Shown here in pieces: positions 12,701-24,518 of a DNA stretch of 64,000 nucleotides (position 1 is the stretch's first letter; each line of letters opens with the position of its first letter). Under the pieces are notes generated by a model. It did no database searches. It was not told where the DNA came from and saw only the letters and a program-made list of their open reading frames with translations. Location of the stretch: assembly GCF_000801105.2 (NCBI RefSeq), contig NC_079517.1, forward strand, positions 21,213,579-21,277,578. Direction: 5' to 3'. The stretch comes from Raphanus sativus (taxonomy: Eukaryota; Streptophyta; Magnoliopsida; Brassicales; Brassicaceae). Position numbers and translations under genes: made by a program.

Positions 12701-14846
12701 GCAATGAACAAAGAAGTTGATAGAGAAGTGACAAGATGAGAGTGAAAACTGAAAAAGAAAACAGATTGGCCTCATGACGCACTCTTTATTTGCTGTAACA
12801 CCACAAAAATGCTGCAAAAGAAACTCCAGGCTGTTTCTCTCCAAATTTAGCACCCTTGACGCCTGAAAAAAGCGAATAAGTAAGACAAAACCACCCTACT
12901 TTTAAGAGGGAAAAGCTATATAAAGTCGATGAAAAGTTTTTAGCTTCCTAATCACCACAATATGAAATCCTAAGCATTTTTCATTATACCTATTGACTTG
13001 TGCGTATTGGAAAACACATACCATAAGCTAGTAAAAGTCAGGAGGGTGTAAACGAATCAAAAATCTAGCGTTGCTAGAATTCATTCTAGTTGTCCCCTAG
13101 ATAGTGTAATCAACTAAAACATATCTTCCAAATAACTTGGTTCTCTGTACTTTGCAAGGGAGAAAAGTTCAAATTTTCCATTTCCAGACCAAGAGAAAAG
13201 AAAGGAGGAAGCGGGATACTCAATTCAGATGCCAGCATTCGTCTTCAATATAGCAAAAGGTGTACATTACGGAAAATGGACCTCCTATGTTTAGTGTGAT
13301 AGGAAACATCACAGGAAGAAGTCATTGGTGAAAATAAAACAAACCTGTCCTGTGTCAAAGAGATTGCAGACATATATCCCGAAGTCCCTTTGAAGCCAAA
13401 CAATATCTCGGTCTGCTCCGTGCATCACCTAATTAAATAAACAGATTTCAGAGTGCAGGAAAATATTCTAAACCTTCTACAAAGAAAATTAATACATCAC
13501 AGGTAAAAACCTTTCTCTTCTTAGGGTCTTTGAAAATCTCCCTTAGGTAAGGACCAATATGTACACGAAGCTTGAATGTATCAACTATATAATCCTCCGT
13601 TCTGGTGGAAATTTGCATTAAGCATGTCAATCCTTGAAAAGATCGGTACTGATTATGCTCCAGATCCACCTAAACAGAGCAAGAAAAAAAAACAACTCTA
13701 AGAGAAGGGTAGAGAGGCATCAGCCTTGGTAACTATGACGCCGGTAGTTCAGTGTAACTATCAAATTTCTTAACAGCTCTAACAGACTTTATAGTCAAGC
13801 AACGCACTAATAAAGAACAAGTAAAGAAATTACCGCAAACTCTTCAACCGTACGCAATTTGGCAACTAAATCTTTCAGATCTTTCACATCTTGAACGAGC
13901 TTGAATGGAGTCTCTTCCAAAGGGAGGGGCTTAACAGGTTCCATCTCGCTTACAATATTGCCAACGAAGTCAATCACTGAAAGTTTCTCCTGCATAGTAT
14001 ATAACAAACATATAACAAAATGCTGACAGCCTAGACATCTAGTCTAACTCTTTCAATGAAACGATTGCTTCACTAGATTAAAAGGATTTCTCTCATTCAT
14101 GAAACTGGTGTTGCTTAAGTCAATTGTGAAACAAAACAAGACACGTCCTCAAGCAATCACTCAAAAGTCAAATTCTTTCAAAAAAAAAAAGAGAAAAGAA
14201 AAGGACTAACCAATGGATGCATAACCCGCTGATTATCCTCGCTCCTCTCCAACCAAACATGCTCAAAGGGTTGATTGGAGTTGTTAACCAAAATGTTAAA
14301 CTCTTCTTGGGGCTTCTTTATAGTGGGTACATGGAAAGGAACTTTGGCCTTGCCAGATAAGCTCTTAGTATCCCTCTCAGCCACTTTAACATCAATCCCT
14401 GAACTACTACCAATTATGGGTTTCTTCTTCTTACCATAAACCATCTGAAACCCATCCTCCTCTTCCTCCTTCTTCCGTACCCTCTGAAACTCATCAATCG
14501 AAACATCGAACCTCTCCAGAAATTCATCGTTCACGTTGCAGAGCCAATCATCGGCGTCGTCCTCTTCGATGTCCCCGGGGAACCTAATCGATTTCCCCAA
14601 AACCTGCCCGGAATCACCGATCGTCTCAACGAGTGACTGCGAGGTCGAAGATATCTCGTCGGTGGGTCGCTTGAACTCATCGAAGTTGTAGTAAAAGTGA
14701 AAATCTTTACTCGTCGGGATCAGACGGGAAGACGATGAGAGTTTCGATAGGTTTCTTGAGAAAGAAGAAGCATCGGCTAAGGTCTCCAGGGACTTTACTT
14801 TCGAAGAAACCTGTGATTCTTCAACCTCCATGTTACCGTCGCTCAT
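9769..14846 (-). CDS. RRP6L2: RRP6-like exosome exonuclease (RRP6L2)
   Basis: Nucleolar/nuclear 3'-5' exoribonuclease associated with the RNA exosome, trimming rRNA precursors and degrading aberrant transcripts. Fourteen exons join in frame: 14846-14211, 13989-13834, 13669-13511, 13428-13345, 12862-12783, 12695-12645, 12559-12451, 11825-11743, 11556-11511, 11436-11349, 11265-11096, 10807-10616, 10535-10437 and 10365-9769. They total 2550 bp, 849 residues; Arabidopsis RRP6L2 is about 870. The DEDD-Y exonuclease is complete: VDLEH (exon 3), [10 protein letters not shown] (exon 4) and YAREDTHYL (exon 7). The HRDC domain follows (exons 10-11, from TGYVLPNK to the basic helix region). The C-terminal tail is lysine/glycine-rich, as in RRP6 proteins that bind RNA or cofactors. 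All introns are GT-AG. No disruption was seen. Confidence 0.95.
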
Positions 14847-16793
14847 TTTCTCTCCGCTCCAGGAAGGAAGAGAGATCGATTAGGGTATCTGTATCTCTTG
14901 GCTTGGTTTGGCTTGGCTAGGGTTTTAGGAACCTCCAGGGCTGCTCTCCAGCTATTTTAGTACATCAAGGCCAATAACGTAACTTCCTCCCTCTCTCCTA
15001 CACTTTTTTTTTTATTTCTTCAAATAATTCTTTTTTTTTTTATTATTTTGTCAAATACATAGATGAGTGTTTTTCAAAGGGAAAAATGCATATTTGTCTA
15101 TTTGTAATATAGTATCATGTATTCCACACTAAACTACATAAAAACTCAAAGTAAAACAGCCCAAAATTCTATTTTTTACAATATATTTCAATTTTTAGTA
15201 ATACTATAAAGTAAATATTTAAATTAATAATAGTTATTTTAAATTTATAAAATAATGATTTTAAAGTTAAATTTAAAAACATAAATAACTATATATTCAT
15301 TTGATTAAACTGAAACAATAAAATTTTGATAATATGTATTTGATTAAACTAAAAATTAAATATCAGTTAATGTTCAAAAATTATACAATAAATTTTCTTT
15401 ATTCTAATGCTCTTACTTGTCCACGGGTATGAGATTTTGAATCTACCAAAATATTATTTTTAATTTTATAGAATTTATCTAAAATGATATCATTTTGATA
15501 AATTAATAGATGAGTACTATTTTTCACTTAGATTTAAGTTTATCGCTTAAATTTTTATTTCCCAATTAAATTTTTATTTTTTCGCTTGGTTCGCGTTAAA
15601 TCTTCAGAGAGGACTTCTAGAGAATTTTCCGAAAAGACCTGTGAAGAAGTAATCTGAGATCAAATTTAACTTTTTTCTTTATTTTTAAAGAATTTGTTTA
15701 AGAAGTCTTTTTCTCATTATTTTTAAAGAATTTTTTTAAGAAGTCTTTTGTTATTGATAATGTTAAGGGAAAACTTTTCAGAAGACTTTTAGGGAAGACT
15801 TCTGAAAATTATCCCAGTGAGATTTATGTATTGTTTGACATGTTCTGAAATTTACTAAGTTTTTTAGAATTTTTCTTCCTTAATTTAAATATATTTAACT
15901 AAAATTTTCAGTATGAGTGAGTATAATGGTTTAAATGTTTTTTTTTTGCTATGTAAGATCAATAACTTCAATAATGTCAACTACTTTAGGCAAAATAATA
16001 TTGTAGACAACAACGTATTTACCAAATTATTTTCATTAACATCTTTTTCAAGATAACAAAAGAATTCATAATTAAAAAAAAAAATACACATAACAATCAT
16101 AAAACAAACCAAAAACATAACTATTACAAATGGAGCTTGAGGCCACTTCTGACTTCAAAAAACTTCAGAAGACTTCGAAAGATTTCGAAAGACTTCAAAA
16201 GATTTCGGAAAACTCTTGAAGACTTCGGAAGAGTTTTCAGTAAGTTGTCCGAGAAGCCTTCTAAGAAATCTTCCTAACTCTGACTCAGTCTAAAAAAAAC
16301 TTTCATATTCAAAAACGTTCAAATAGCATCAAAACAGGAAAAAAACTGCAAAAACAAATTTTTGTATGCTTAAATAATAAATAAAACAGTCATATTATGT
16401 TGAATATACAACTTTTTAGAATCTAACATATAAAACACACAAAAATACATATTAAATTTTTATAAATATATCTTTAAAGTAGTGAAATATAAGAACCATG
16501 TACTGAACAACCTCCAATGATAAATTAGTGAGAAATACCTAAGAAAAATAAGAAATTGATATAAAGTTTAATGTTTTCAAGTTCTTTTAAAGTGAGAAAT
16601 ATTACATTTTTTATTGCAGCCATTTGAGAATGAAAGATAGAATGTGTAAATTTTCTTTTAATGAAAACAAAAAATACCAATTAGGTTAATTTTTTTTGAT
16701 TCTGAAGACTTATAAGAAAGTCTTCTAATAAAGTATTTTTCTGTAAGTCTTCTAATGGAAATCTTCTAAATCTTAATTTTTTTAGAACTAAAT
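14847..16793. other. RRP6L2 upstream region and AT-rich intergenic DNA
   Basis: The first 100 bp hold the RRP6L2 leader and promoter on the minus strand. The rest is very AT-rich with no credible gene. Clusters of GAAGACTTC-like words are listed separately. Confidence 0.6.
15600..16290. repeat. Clusters of degenerate GAAGACTTC palindromic words
   Basis: Two clusters (about 15600-15810 and 16137-16285, with a weaker one at 16695-16770) are built from short variants of AGAAGACTTC, such as AGGACTTCT, AGAAGTCTTT, GAAGACTTC, GAAAGACTTC and GGAAGAGTTTTC. The word is almost its own reverse complement, so both orientations occur. No coding or clear terminal repeat structure is associated with it. 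Confidence 0.6.
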
Positions 16794-17770
16794 TACGGGT
16801 TAAAGGAAACCAAAAGAAACATTGGCAAGGCGATAATGTATTTGCAAGCGGTCGGCAGATTAATCGCAAGTAAACAGCAATCGTTGCCAGCTTTAAGCTG
16901 ATTAATCCCTTGGCTCTTACGAACCAACAATTTTAAAAGTTTATTGTATATTCACAAAAGGATTATTAAAATATTTTAACACTTAATAAATTTTGATGAC
17001 TTTTGTTTTTTTCCTAATTAAATTACTGGTTAAAAGAAACCACACTTTTAAAGGTCCTCTTGCAAGGAAAACATAGACTGATGACAAGGGAATCGCAACC
17101 ACTTGGCCCAAGCTCAAAAATATTAAAATTACGCTTAAAACTTTGAAAAATTTATTGTAGCTTTCAGAAGGTCCTCTCGCACATTGGCTCCATGGCAGTC
17201 CTGAAAGGAAACCAATAGAAACATTGGTAAAGCGATAATGTATTTGCAAGAAACCGGCAGATTAATCGCAAGTAAATAACAACCATTGCCAGCTTTAAGC
17301 TGATTAATCTCCTGCCTCTTACGAACCAACAATTTTAATAGTATATTGTATATTCACAAAAGAATTATTTTAAATATTTTAACACTTATGTTATTTTGAT
17401 GACTTTTGTTCTTTTTAAAAAATTAAATTATCGGTTAAAGGAAACCACATTTTAAAAGGTCATGTCGCAAGGAAAACATAGACTGAGGGCAAGGGAACCA
17501 CAACCACTTGGCCCAAGCTAAAAAAATATTAAAATTACGCTTGAAACTTTGAAAAATTTATTGTAGCTTTCAGAATGTCCTCTCGCACTTTATGCTTGCT
17601 GGCAGTCCTGAAAGGAAACCAATAGAAACATTGGCAAGACGATAATGTATTTGCAAGCTACCAGCAGATTAATGGCAAGTAAACAACAACCATTGCCATT
17701 TTTAGGCTGATTAATCGCTTGCCGCTTATAAACCAACAATTTTAATAGTTTATTGTATATTCGCAAGCAA
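16790..17770. repeat. Tandem repeat, unit about 405 bp, about 2.4 copies
   Basis: The landmark ATTAATCGCAAGTAAA recurs at 16859, 17261 and 17668 (one-base variant), giving periods of 402 and 407 bp. Other shared segments are GGAAACCA-AGAAACATTGG and TTTATTGTATATTC-CAA. Copies differ by scattered substitutions, so the array is not recent. It lies just beyond the transposase 3' end and may be part of the MULE. Confidence 0.85.
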
Positions 17771-17949
17771 CAGTCCTCGTAAATATGAAATCCATCAAAT
17801 CTAAAAATCAAATTAGTAGCGATTACAAACCAAGTCAGAAAAATAAAATAACCGTAGTGAGCTCAACGAAAAACAACAATACTCCAACAAAGAAACGCTA
17901 TACTGACCAACACTCCCCTTGAATGAGTGACTAATTAGCTGAACACCCA

Positions 17950-18588
17950 TATATATCACCCAAGCAACAATGTCGCTACTTTGCACATTGATTGATTATG
18001 TCCGTCTTTGTTGCATTTGGTACACACATACCGTCTTTTCTCTTTCATTGTTGATTGACTTCACTGGGAAAGCGTTGCCTTCTTTGATTTTGGTTTTTCG
18101 CACCCTGAGTTGGCTTCTTTGATTTTTTTTTCCGCACCCTGAGTTGGTTTCTATGATGCTGGACTACTCTGGAAAAGTCATTTTCTCACCATGGGGGATG
18201 TAGTGCTTGGTGCTGTAATCTTTGCCGAGTATTTTGGTTTCTTTCTTGATGATGGATTAGTTGATGGCGTCCTCCGCAGATTGGTTTCTTCTGTTTTATT
18301 GGAGTACTGGGTGCTTGATTACGACCACGTTTCTTTGTTGATGTATTACGTGAAAACTGATTATTACCTTTCTTTGTCGCTGGAGTTGGATTGATCGTAC
18401 TTGTTGTTTGGTTCTTCTTCCTTAGTAGTTTACGCTTGAATCGCTTGGCTTTTTCAATTGCAGATAAGTATCTCTTTATCTTCGGTCTACCACTTTGTTT
18501 CAATATTTGGGTGGCAGACACAATTGACTAAGTACATTGGCTGGTGGGATCAAATCTTCATCTATAGGGTGAATTGGTTCTGCGTACG
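17950..18588 (-). pseudogene. MULE transposase, C-terminal piece with CCHC zinc knuckle
   Basis: Starting at the LTR junction (18588) the frame continues from the SWIM piece with PIHPIDEDLIPP. A stop comes soon after (near 18510), and then GRPKIKR, a lysine/arginine-rich tail. Near 17965-18030 another frame gives CTKCNKDGHNQSMCK, the CxxC...GHN...C knuckle seen at the end of many plant MuDR transposases. Several stops and frame changes separate these motifs, so the gene is dead. Confidence 0.75.
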
Positions 18589-20012
18589 TGATGTCTTGCA
18601 TATTTGCATTGTTTTAACCATTCATTCATAAGCATTTGCATCATATAGATTAGGATTTAGACATGTTTAGGTTGCATTTGGCATACATATGTCTCTATCA
18701 GGTATTGGAACACCACATGGAGTTCTTAGAGACATTTGGAAGCAAAGTGATCAAAAAGGAGGTGAAAGATGAGCATGGATGGAGGCCTTAGAGAAATCTT
18801 CTGTTGCTAAGATTTTGTGGAGACACAGGAAATTGAGTTAGCTTTCTAATGGAAGTGGTTTCAAGTCATTTGGAGATGTAATGAAGGAGTTATGATCAAT
18901 TTACTAGAGGCATATCCATCCTGGTCGAGAACCGCAGAGTGACCTTCCGGAGCGACCCCCCAAGGTCGCTCCCAACCAGAGCGACCAACCAGAGCGACCC
19001 ACCTAAGTAGCTCGCGTTTTCATCGCCCGGAGACACAAAAATGGAGGCTGGAGCGACCTCTCAGAGCGACCCCCCAAGGTCGCTCCAGCCCCTTTTGCTA
19101 CACGATTTTATGATTTTTCAAGGACCTTTTTGCAATTTCTTATGCACGTTTTTACTCTGAAAAACCTAATGTTTAAGGAGGTTGTAGCCACTTTTTGGCA
19201 GATAATCTTTGATCTATTGAAGAACACAAACTCTCTTAAGAAAAAGATTTCTTTTTTGCTTGATTTGTGATTGTTCTTGTGATTTCTCTTCTATTTCTCT
19301 ATATGATTCATCTGAAATCCATCATGGGTTTAAGAGGAATCATGGGGATTAGTGAGTAATCACCTTTTGAATTCATGGGTTAGGGAGATTAAGGGTGATT
19401 AGGCTAGTTCTAGGATGTTTTAGTGTAGATCATTCTTGTTCCTTGCTAGTAGAGTATTCATAATGCATCATTTGAGTAGGCCACTCAAAGGGTGATCTCT
19501 AGGCATTTCCCACCCAAAAGGTGTTTGATGAAATGCCTGAGTCAACTCTCCTAGGCTTTTAGTGTACTTTGCCAAAGAGATTTGTTGTTAAAGATGCTAA
19601 GATAGCTAATAGACTTGTTAGTAATGATTGCTTGCATGTTATTCAACCAAAGACATTTGATGTTTGAGACATGTTAGCAAATGAGCATTCATCTAGACAT
19701 AGAGCTTGCTTAGAATTGTGTCTAGGCTTAAGGTTAATAGTTTGATTGATTCATTTGTCATCCTTTGTTCGAAACCTGATCACCCAAGGTCTAAATCCCT
19801 ATACCCATGAGTTCTCCTTTCCAATAGCTTAAAAGTATCATTTCTATTACTTGCATTCTAGTCTTAGTTTAAAAACCATCAATTTCACTGATTGCACTTA
19901 GATTAGGCAAATACTTGCATTCTCTCTGTATTTGAATCCCTCAGAATTGGTTCGACAACTTACTACCACTATACTATCATTTGACTTAGGAGCCTCAAAA
20001 CTCCTAACGCCA
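18589..20012 (+). repeat. 5' LTR of the young gag-protease element
   Basis: 1424 bp, TG...CA, almost identical to 24519-25942. It contains two GC-rich inverted repeats made of GAGCGACC and GGTCGCTC: stem halves 18949-18957/18964-18972, and a 13-bp perfect stem at 19046-19058/19078-19090. Confidence 0.95.
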
Positions 20013-20014
20013 AA

Positions 20015-20028
20015 TTGGCGCCGTTGCC
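20015..20028 (+). other. Primer-binding site
   Basis: TTGGCGCCGTTGCC lies two bases after the 5' LTR. It resembles the 3' end of tRNA-Asp in reverse complement, as in Athila-type elements. It would prime minus-strand DNA synthesis. Confidence 0.7.
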
Positions 20029-20141
20029 AAATTCTGAGTTTGATTTGAACATTGAGATTTAGTCATTTGCTTGAGACTAAGTCATTTTTATTTTTGTAAG
20101 TTACTGATTCTCTTCTTCACCTCTTTGTGATTTTCAAGTGT

Positions 20142-22610
20142 ATGAACTTGAGGAGCAAGGGTACATCAAACCTTGTTCCAAGAGCCGCAGACATCAGAGC
20201 TTTAGAGAGAGAGTGTGCTAGAAAAAGAAGAGAAGAAGAGCAACAAGCTCAACTGCAGCCACTGGAAGCTGCAATGGAAGAACAACAAAATCCTCAGAAC
20301 CCCAATGGACCTCAACAGCGACCAGCTCGCCCCATTGGCACTTATGACCGCCCCAACATCCATGGTCCTAGACTTGGAATCCGAGCACCAGCTGTGGCTG
20401 CTAACAACTTTGAGATCAAGTCAGGACTGCTAAACTGCATAGAGAACAACAAGTATCATGGTCTGGCTGTGGAGGACCCATTTGATCACTTGGATAAGTT
20501 TGACAGCTACTGTGGTATGTCAAAGACTAATGGTGTGTCAGAGGATGTCTTAAAGCTCAAGCTATTCCCTTTCTCTTTGGGGGATAAGGCACGTCAATGG
20601 GAGAAGTCTCTACCAAGTGACTCCATCACCACTTGGGAAGACTGCAAAAGGGCATTCTTGGAGAAGTTCTTCTCTACCTCAAGAACTGCTAAGTTGAGGA
20701 ATGAGATCTCCAGCTTCCAACAGAAGAACTTGGAAGGATTCAGCGAAGCTTGGGAGAGATTCAATGGTTACCAAGCTCAGTGCCCACACCATGGATTCTC
20801 TAAGGAGAGCTTGCTGAGCACATTCTACAGAGGTGCTCTTCCTAAGTACAGAGCCAGACTGGATACAGCTAGCAATGGGTTCTTTTTGGGGAGAACTGAG
20901 GAAGAGGCAGAGGCTCTAGTTGACAACATGGCTAAGAGTGATGCAGTCTACAGTGGAGACCATGACAGAAGCAGCAGAGGTGATGACAATCAAAAAACAA
21001 GGAATGAGATAAAGGCTCTTCAGGAGAAGATTGACAAACTCATTGCTGATAAGGCCACACAAGCGCATGTGAACTTTGTTGGCAACCCAAGCCAGGAGAT
21101 ACCTCCTACTGTCAATGAGGTTGAGGGTTTGGAAGGGCAAGAAGAATTATGTTTCATCAACAGTAATGGTAGCTGGTACAAGAAGGAACCCAACTTTCAG
21201 TACAACAACTACCAACAGAAGCCCTATTCAAACACCTAGCAGAGTGGTTATCAGCCTCGAAACAACCAGCAGAGCACCTATCAGCCTCAGCAAAACTCCT
21301 CTCCTAGCTCCTCTGCCCCTCAACAGAGCAGCACTGATGCCTTACTGAAACAGATCTTGGAGTCTCAGACTAGAAGTGAGAAGCATGTGGGCTATGAGCT
21401 GAAGAACCTTCACTCCAAGATTGATGGGAGCTACAATGAGCTCAACAACAAATTCTCCCACCTTGCTTCTTCTGTCAAGCATTTGGAGACTCAGTTTGCT
21501 TCCATGAGCACCCACCAGAATCGCCAGCCAGGATCTCTACCTGGAAAATCTGATCAAAACCCCAAGGAAGCAAAAGCTGTCACACTTAGGAGTGGTAAGC
21601 AGTTGACTCCTGTAACCCTCACCAAGGATGCTGAGAAACAAGGTGAGGAGGTGGCCATCAACTTGGATGATGAAGTGGTCATTGTTGATGAGAAGACAGA
21701 TGCTGAGATCTTGGAGAAGATTGTGAAAGCCAAGGGTAAAGGAAAGGTTGGAGAAGAGAAGAAAACAACAAAAGATGGTGAATCTGCTGCTCCAGCAAGT
21801 GAGAGCTCTCCTGTCCCTCCCCCCTATGAACCAAAGCTTCCATTCCCTGGTAGATTCAAGAAGCAGCTGCTACAGAAGTACAAGGCTTTGTTTGAGAAGC
21901 AGATGAGTGAAGCTCAGGTTACAATGCCCATCATTGATGCTTTCATGCTGATTCCTCAATACAGCAAACTCCTGAAAGATGTTGTAGCTGCTAAGAAGAA
22001 GGAGATGGAGGGCATGATGGTTCTGAGTCATGAGTGCAATGCCATCATTCAGAGGCTAGATGCTCCAGAGAAGCTAGAGGATCCAGGATGCTTCACACTC
22101 CCTTGTGCTCTTGGACCTATGGTATTTGAGAAATGTCTCTGTGATTTGGGAGCTAGTGTCAGCTCGATGCCTTTGTCTGTGGCAAAGAAGCTTGGCTTCA
22201 CTCAATACAAGAAGTGTAGACTCTCTCTGGTGTTGGCTGATCGTTCAGTGAAGTACCCTGTGGGCATCCTAGAGAACCTCCCTGTGAAGATTGGAAGGTA
22301 TGAGATACCTACAGATTTTGTGGTGCTTGAAATGGGTGAGGAGGCTCAAGACCCATTGATTCTTGGAAGGCCATTCTTAGCTACAGCAGGAGCTATTGTG
22401 AATGTGAAGGAAGGGAAGATTGACCTCCATTTGGGCAAGGAGAACATCCTCCACTTTGACATCAAGGAGAAGATGAGGAACCCCACTGTATTTGGACAAG
22501 CCTTCACCATTGAAGAGATGAATCCTCCTCCTGCTGATGATTACTTTGATGAGCTACCACCTGAGGAAGATGGGGTGTCAACTCCACTTTCTGCACCTAT
22601 TCCAGCCTGA
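20142..22610 (+). pseudogene. gag-protease reading frame with one in-frame TAG
   Basis: The ATG at 20142 opens a frame that continues to 22610 with one interruption, TAG at 21237-21239. The first part (365 residues) has the Retrotrans_gag domain: LKLKLFPFSLGDKARQWEKS, then TTWEDCKRAFLEKFFS. After the stop the same frame resumes (glutamine-rich, then lysine-rich) into a retropepsin-like domain with DLGASVSSMP as the active-site loop (near 22144) and LILGRPFLA as its C-terminal partner. The codon may be CAG changed to TAG. The LTRs are almost identical, so either the stop is very recent or it is read through. Gag would form the particle and protease would process it. No pol domain follows. Confidence 0.85.
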
Positions 22611-22769
22611 TCCAAAGAAGGCAAAGTCAAGCTCGAGACTTAAAACAAGCTCACTTGGGAGGAAGTCCCATGAGTATCCTTGTATATATTGCATTAGTAT
22701 TTGCACTATCATTTTATTGCATAAAACAATGGGAGAGTGAAGTTGTGTGCAGGTATTGAGCAGAAAGTC

Positions 22770-22980
22770 GGACACCAGAGCGATCTCATCGCAGCGACAC
22801 CTCTAGGTCGCTCCACCTGGGAGCGACATGTCTAGAGCGAGATGCCGAGGTCGCTCGCGTCACACGCGAGTGGAAACACAGAAACCTACCGTGGAGCGAG
22901 GTCTCCGCAGCGACGTCATGAGGTCGCTCCAGCTGGGAGCGACCTGCCGCAGCGACCCTTCCACCTCGCTCCCGTCTCAG
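22770..22980. repeat. GAGCGACC / GGTCGCTC inverted-word array
   Basis: About ten direct or inverted copies of an 8-bp word (GAGCGACC and variants) occur in 210 bp, including AGGTCGCTC next to GGGAGCGAC. The same word builds the hairpins of the LTRs, but here it is in the untranslated interior. The tract is much richer in G+C than its surroundings. Confidence 0.8.
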
Positions 22981-23044
22981 GTAACTGGAAACCTCCTTTC
23001 TCCCAGTTTTTCTTTACATTTTAGAATTCCATTGGGTACCTCAC

Positions 23045-23080
23045 TCACACAGAGACTGTGTGATTTAAGTGTGGGGGAGG
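23045..23080 (+). promoter_or_regulatory. Stem-loop plus internal polypurine-like tract
   Basis: A perfect 8-bp stem TCACACAG (23045-23052) and CTGTGTGA (23056-23063) with loop AGA is followed by TTTAAGT and GTGGGGGAGG. The same arrangement, with different stem sequences, occurs three times in the element at 28025-36528. It may be a central polypurine tract or an RNA signal; this is inference. Confidence 0.65.
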
Positions 23081-24480
23081 TACCAAGTATTTGATCATGT
23101 TTGTTTTCATGATTTTGAGTCTCATGCATTGCATATTACATCCTTATTTGCATTAAAAAAAAAAAAAAAAAAAAAATTTAAAAACACAAAAAGAATCATT
23201 TAGTTGCATCATTTGCATTTTTAGGATTGAGTCTAGAAGCATATAGGTTGCATTCATGCATTAGTGGGATTTCAACCTTGTAAAGAGCTCATGCTAAGTA
23301 CTGAATTTGTTGACCTTTGTAATCATGACAAGTAGCTTGAGCACCCTTTAGAAAGCTTGTAAACTTCGCGCCTTGAATGCTCCTCTTGAAACTCATTTGA
23401 CTGTTGATACTCTCTCTTTGAAGCAAGCTCCTGTTTTAATGTCTCTTGCATATGGTCCCTTGTGTACTAAGTCATGGATATACACACTTGAGTTGTCCCA
23501 TCTGTTGTACCAATCTTTTTGACAAACTCAAGTGGTACTCCACTCCCAAAACCCATACCTCCTTTTTAAACCATCATTATTTGTTGAGTGAGGCCTCTTT
23601 GGAAAGCTTTGCATGTGCATAATGTTGAGAGTATTGGGAACGACAATGCTTAGTCTCCATTCTTGCTAGATTAGTCACTCTATTGTCTAGCTATAGGAAG
23701 GGGGTGAGTGTTGTGATTGTGATTTGGGAATATGAAAGGTTTGACTCTTTGTGCTTAAATGATTAGTCTTTATGGGATAAGTGGAGAAGTATCTAGCTCT
23801 TATTGTGAAAAGTCTTGGCCCCCAAATATAAAAAAAAAGTAAAAGAAAAAAAAAAGAAAAAAAAAGAGAATAAAAAGGGGGCTAGCAAAGTTGTTAGGAG
23901 CTGAGATTTGTTTTAAAATTGTGAAAATCCCTTATTGATTTCAAAAAGAAAGAGTCTGATGTGAAGAATGTTCTTGGGATCTTTTGGTGAGAGATGTGAG
24001 TTGGGTTTGACATTGAGGAATAATTGAATATCTTGTGTGTTTGGGAAAGGGTAGAACAATGGAGATTGAGCATTGTATGCATGAGTTGATCCCTTTCTTA
24101 GATATATTATGTGTAATGTCAAAGCTACTTTGTTTTGAGAGTAAACCACCTTAAAAGATCATTTTGAACCTCTGATTTCACTTGCATTAAGGCTTTTGTC
24201 TTACCAAACCAAATGACTTGGACCAGTTGACCATGTGTGAGATGTCTATTGAGTTGCTTCATAAATGTTAGAGAGATGTGGATTTGTGGTTTGTGGATGC
24301 ATGATTAATGAGTGTAGAGATCAAGGGAGCTGGGATAGGCTTAGAGAAGTTAGAGATGGATAAAATCTTTGCTCTTGCTATTTGGTATGATTATGCAAGG
24401 TTGTTAGGTTGAGAACTAAGAAGAGTTTCTTTTGGTTATGAGTCCCCACCTTCAAACCTCTTCTCCATGGTTCTTGAAAG

Positions 24481-24518
24481 TTTACTTGTGGACAAGTAAA
24501 GGACTAGTGTGGGGGAGT
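24481..24518 (+). promoter_or_regulatory. Terminal stem-loop and polypurine tract
   Basis: TTTACTTG (24481-24488) pairs with CAAGTAAA (24493-24500) across a TGGA loop. GTGTGGGGGAG then runs to the 3' LTR at 24519. Plus-strand DNA synthesis of LTR elements starts at such a tract. Confidence 0.75.

Larger units (their letters stand above)
22611..24518 (+). other. Long non-coding tail of the young LTR element
   Basis: It begins with a hairpin (TGGGA 22656-22660 / TCCCA 22666-22670, outer CTCA/TGAG). Next come an array of GAGCGA(C/G) and GGTCGCTC words (22778-22975), a second hairpin plus PPT-like tract (23045-23080), a poly-A run (about 23154-23176) and an A/AG-rich tract (23827-23875). The terminal hairpin (24481-24500) and the real polypurine tract end it. 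Autonomous relatives carry pol sequence before such a tail; none is recognisable here. Confidence 0.75.

Noticed and set aside
20015..20028. tRNA-like match
   Set aside because: It is only the tRNA 3'-end complement used as a retroelement primer site; no cloverleaf exists. The same holds at 29479 and 62412.
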